This document shows, one piece after another, positions 62,795-64,000 of a stretch of DNA of 64,000 nt. The DNA comes from Methylophilus sp. 14. GTDB lineage: Bacteria > Pseudomonadota > Gammaproteobacteria > Burkholderiales > Methylophilaceae. The position numbers and the translations under genes were made by a program. Below the pieces are notes generated by a model. That model was not told the DNA's origin. It worked only from the letters and a program-made list of their open reading frames with translations, and ran no database searches. The DNA lies in the NCBI RefSeq assembly GCF_015354345.1, contig NZ_JADKYS010000002.1:434001-498000 (forward strand). Reading direction: 5' to 3'. How positions within the stretch are numbered: position 1 is the first letter of the stretch; the number at the start of each line of letters is the position of its first letter.

Positions 62795-63289
62795 ATGAGA
62801 AAGATTATTACTATTTGCATGGCTGCGTTTATCTGTTTCTTATCGCATATTGCACTTTCTGAAGAGATATCCGGAGCATCCTATTTACTAGATAAAGGAA
62901 CATCTAGTGTTATCTGGGATATTAATACGGCCAATCTCACTAAATTAAAAACTTATCTGGAAATTATTGAGGAAACATACTATCAATTGCAAGCTGAAGG
63001 TAAGAGTCCCGAGATGGTTTTAGCATTTAGGGGGGAAAGCGTAAGAGTGATATCGTCAAGAATGGAAAAGGCTTCTACTGATGCATTTCCAGAGCTCTTG
63101 GACATTTCAGCTCTCACAAAAAGACTATCCAATCTCAAAGGAGTTCGACTTGAAGCTTGTTTAATCGCAGCTCGTATTTATCAGGTAGATAAAAGCGAGT
63201 TATGGGCTAATTTTGTGCCAGTGACCAATACTTTCTTGTCTCTTATACAATTTCAATCAGCAGGTTTTGCGTTAATTCCTATATATTAA
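62795..63289 (+). CDS. Exported DsrE-like protein 2
   Basis: About 164 residues with a signal peptide (ITICMAAFICFLSHIALS) and a DsrE-like body (EMVLAFRGESVRVIS, LKGVRLEACLIAARIYQVDK). The conserved Cys lies in LEACLIA. Last gene of the operon; the ATG at 62795 is chosen over GTG 62786. Paralogous to the preceding gene. Confidence 0.78.
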   Translation: MRKIITICMAAFICFLSHIALSEEISGASYLLDKGTSSVIWDINTANLTKLKTYLEIIEETYYQLQAEGKSPEMVLAFRGESVRVISSRMEKASTDAFPELLDISALTKRLSNLKGVRLEACLIAARIYQVDKSELWANFVPVTNTFLSLIQFQSAGFALIPIY

Positions 63290-63400
63290 TATCGATTTTC
63301 TAATTATTGATTTAGCTCCAAGGGTAAATTAATAAATAATCAGGTTTACATAATAAGATTTGGCTTTCTAGATTCTGAGGCATGTTGAAGTTCACACGCT

Positions 63401-63850
63401 TTACGATATATTTTCTAACTGTGTAGCGCATTGGATTAGAAGCTTTGTAAAGCTTGATACATCTTCTTCACTCATCCCAGTGAGCATTTGCTCTTGAATT
63501 GCGTTAACTTTCGAGTCGCAAAGGTCTATCACTTTCTTTCCTGCATCCGTGAGTGACATATCAACCACTCTAAGATGGTTGATATTTTTTGATCTTGCAA
63601 TGTATTCCAGCTTTTCTAAGTCTTGAACAATCCGAATCATTGTTGGTGCGGTGACAAAGCTACGTCTGGCCAATTCTGCATTTGATAGGCCTGGTGATTT
63701 ACGTAGGTGAGCTAAAACTGCGTATTGAGAAGTTGTTAGACCATGAGTTGCTAAAGCTGCATCCATCTGCGCCCTAAATGCTTGCTGAACTCGTTTAATG
63801 AGAAAGCCTACTTGATTCAATCTGTCACTTTGAAAATTATCAATGGTCAT
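63401..63850 (-). CDS. MarR-family transcriptional regulator
   Basis: A 149-residue winged-helix regulator (LTTSQYAVLAHLRKSPGLSN, AELARRSFVTAPTMIRIVQD, wing NINHLRVVDMSLTDAGKKV). Divergent from the VOC-family gene at the window end, with a perfect palindrome between them. Ligand unknown. Confidence 0.9.
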   Translation of the reverse strand: MTIDNFQSDRLNQVGFLIKRVQQAFRAQMDAALATHGLTTSQYAVLAHLRKSPGLSNAELARRSFVTAPTMIRIVQDLEKLEYIARSKNINHLRVVDMSLTDAGKKVIDLCDSKVNAIQEQMLTGMSEEDVSSFTKLLIQCATQLENIS

Positions 63851-63887
63851 CTTTTGTCTTTGATTAATTGTAAATTATGCTAATTGT

Positions 63888-63903
63888 TATTAGCATGCTA
63901 ATA
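63888..63903. promoter_or_regulatory. 16-bp palindrome, probable MarR operator
   Basis: TATTAGCATGCTAATA is a perfect 16-bp inverted repeat in the 102-nt gap between the marR-type gene and the divergent VOC gene. Another GCTAAT half-site lies beside it (near 63878). Confidence 0.7.
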
Positions 63904-63952
63904 TTGTTGGTCAGTTCAATTTATTCATTTGGTTAAATTATAAGGAATTTGT

Positions 63953-64000
63953 ATGCAACAACCGACAAATCTAGACTTTGTATCAATTCAGGTTGTAGAT
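63953..64000 (+). CDS. VOC/glyoxalase-family protein, cut by window end
   Basis: Only 16 codons are visible (MQQPTNLDFVSIQVVD). LDFVSIQVVD matches the first strand of VOC/glyoxalase-fold proteins. AAGGAA precedes the ATG. Divergent from the MarR gene. Confidence 0.55.
   Translation, partial: MQQPTNLDFVSIQVVD

Noticed and set aside
1-64000. CRISPR arrays, tRNA, rRNA and riboswitches
   Set aside because: No regularly spaced direct repeats, tRNA-like cloverleaf or rRNA-like sequence noticed; a covariance scan was not possible.

Overview
The window looks like chromosome of a methylotrophic betaproteobacterium, most likely a Methylophilaceae member (Methylophilus/Methylotenera type). The reasons are the amicyanin-less methylamine dehydrogenase cluster mauFBEDAGLMN, a lanthanide-type PQQ methanol dehydrogenase (XoxF) with a full set of mxa-type maturation genes, and several PEP-CTERM proteins. 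No rRNA, tRNA or CRISPR array was seen. The placement is inferred from gene content only.

Layout. 0.1-7.6 kb: mauFBEDAGLMN (methylamine dehydrogenase subunits, TTQ-maturation and redox genes), then a small cytochrome c and a strong terminator. 7.8-17.3 kb: ordinary accessory genes, namely a GAF-PAS-PAS-GGDEF cyclase, a DUF6232-like protein, a divergent PNPOx/LysR pair, a DsrE-like protein, a large membrane-anchored propeller-like protein, a 50-residue PEP-CTERM micro-protein, a UmuD/LexA-like self-cleaving regulator behind a 47-nt palindrome, and a hydrolase.

17.4-38.9 kb: the methanol oxidation island. One NarL-type histidine kinase/response regulator pair lies divergent to xoxF, and a second, MoxYX-like pair closes the island. 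Between them are xoxF, a XoxJ-like binding protein fused to ankyrin repeats, a XoxG-like cytochrome c, two YVTN beta-propellers, three tandem MxaD-like SRPBCC proteins, a SoxYZ-like carrier and mxaRSACKL. No mxaF or mxaI is present, so the maturation genes presumably serve XoxF. A 13-bp palindrome, GGGAA-N3-TTCCC, recurs in the intergenic regions of this island and is the best candidate for a shared operator.

39-54.2 kb: an accessory region that looks more AT-rich. It holds a truncated IS3 element, an unrecognised two-gene module, a secreted/lipoprotein operon divergent from a LytS/LytTR pair, and a run of short unrelated genes (48.7-54.2 kb). Several of these are preceded by GTTRRRY-like cores 13-22 nt before the start codon and followed by attC-like hairpins, suggesting an integron-type cassette array without an integrase in view. 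A membrane-anchored relative of the exonuclease VII large subunit sits within it.

54.2-64 kb: a quinol-type nitric oxide reductase with a cupin partner and an FNR/DNR-type promoter; a GcvA-like LysR divergent to a tightly coupled operon (cupin, FAD amine oxidase, zinc alcohol dehydrogenase, di-heme cytochrome c, two exported DsrE-like proteins); and a MarR regulator divergent from a VOC-family gene cut by the window end, with a 16-bp palindrome between them.
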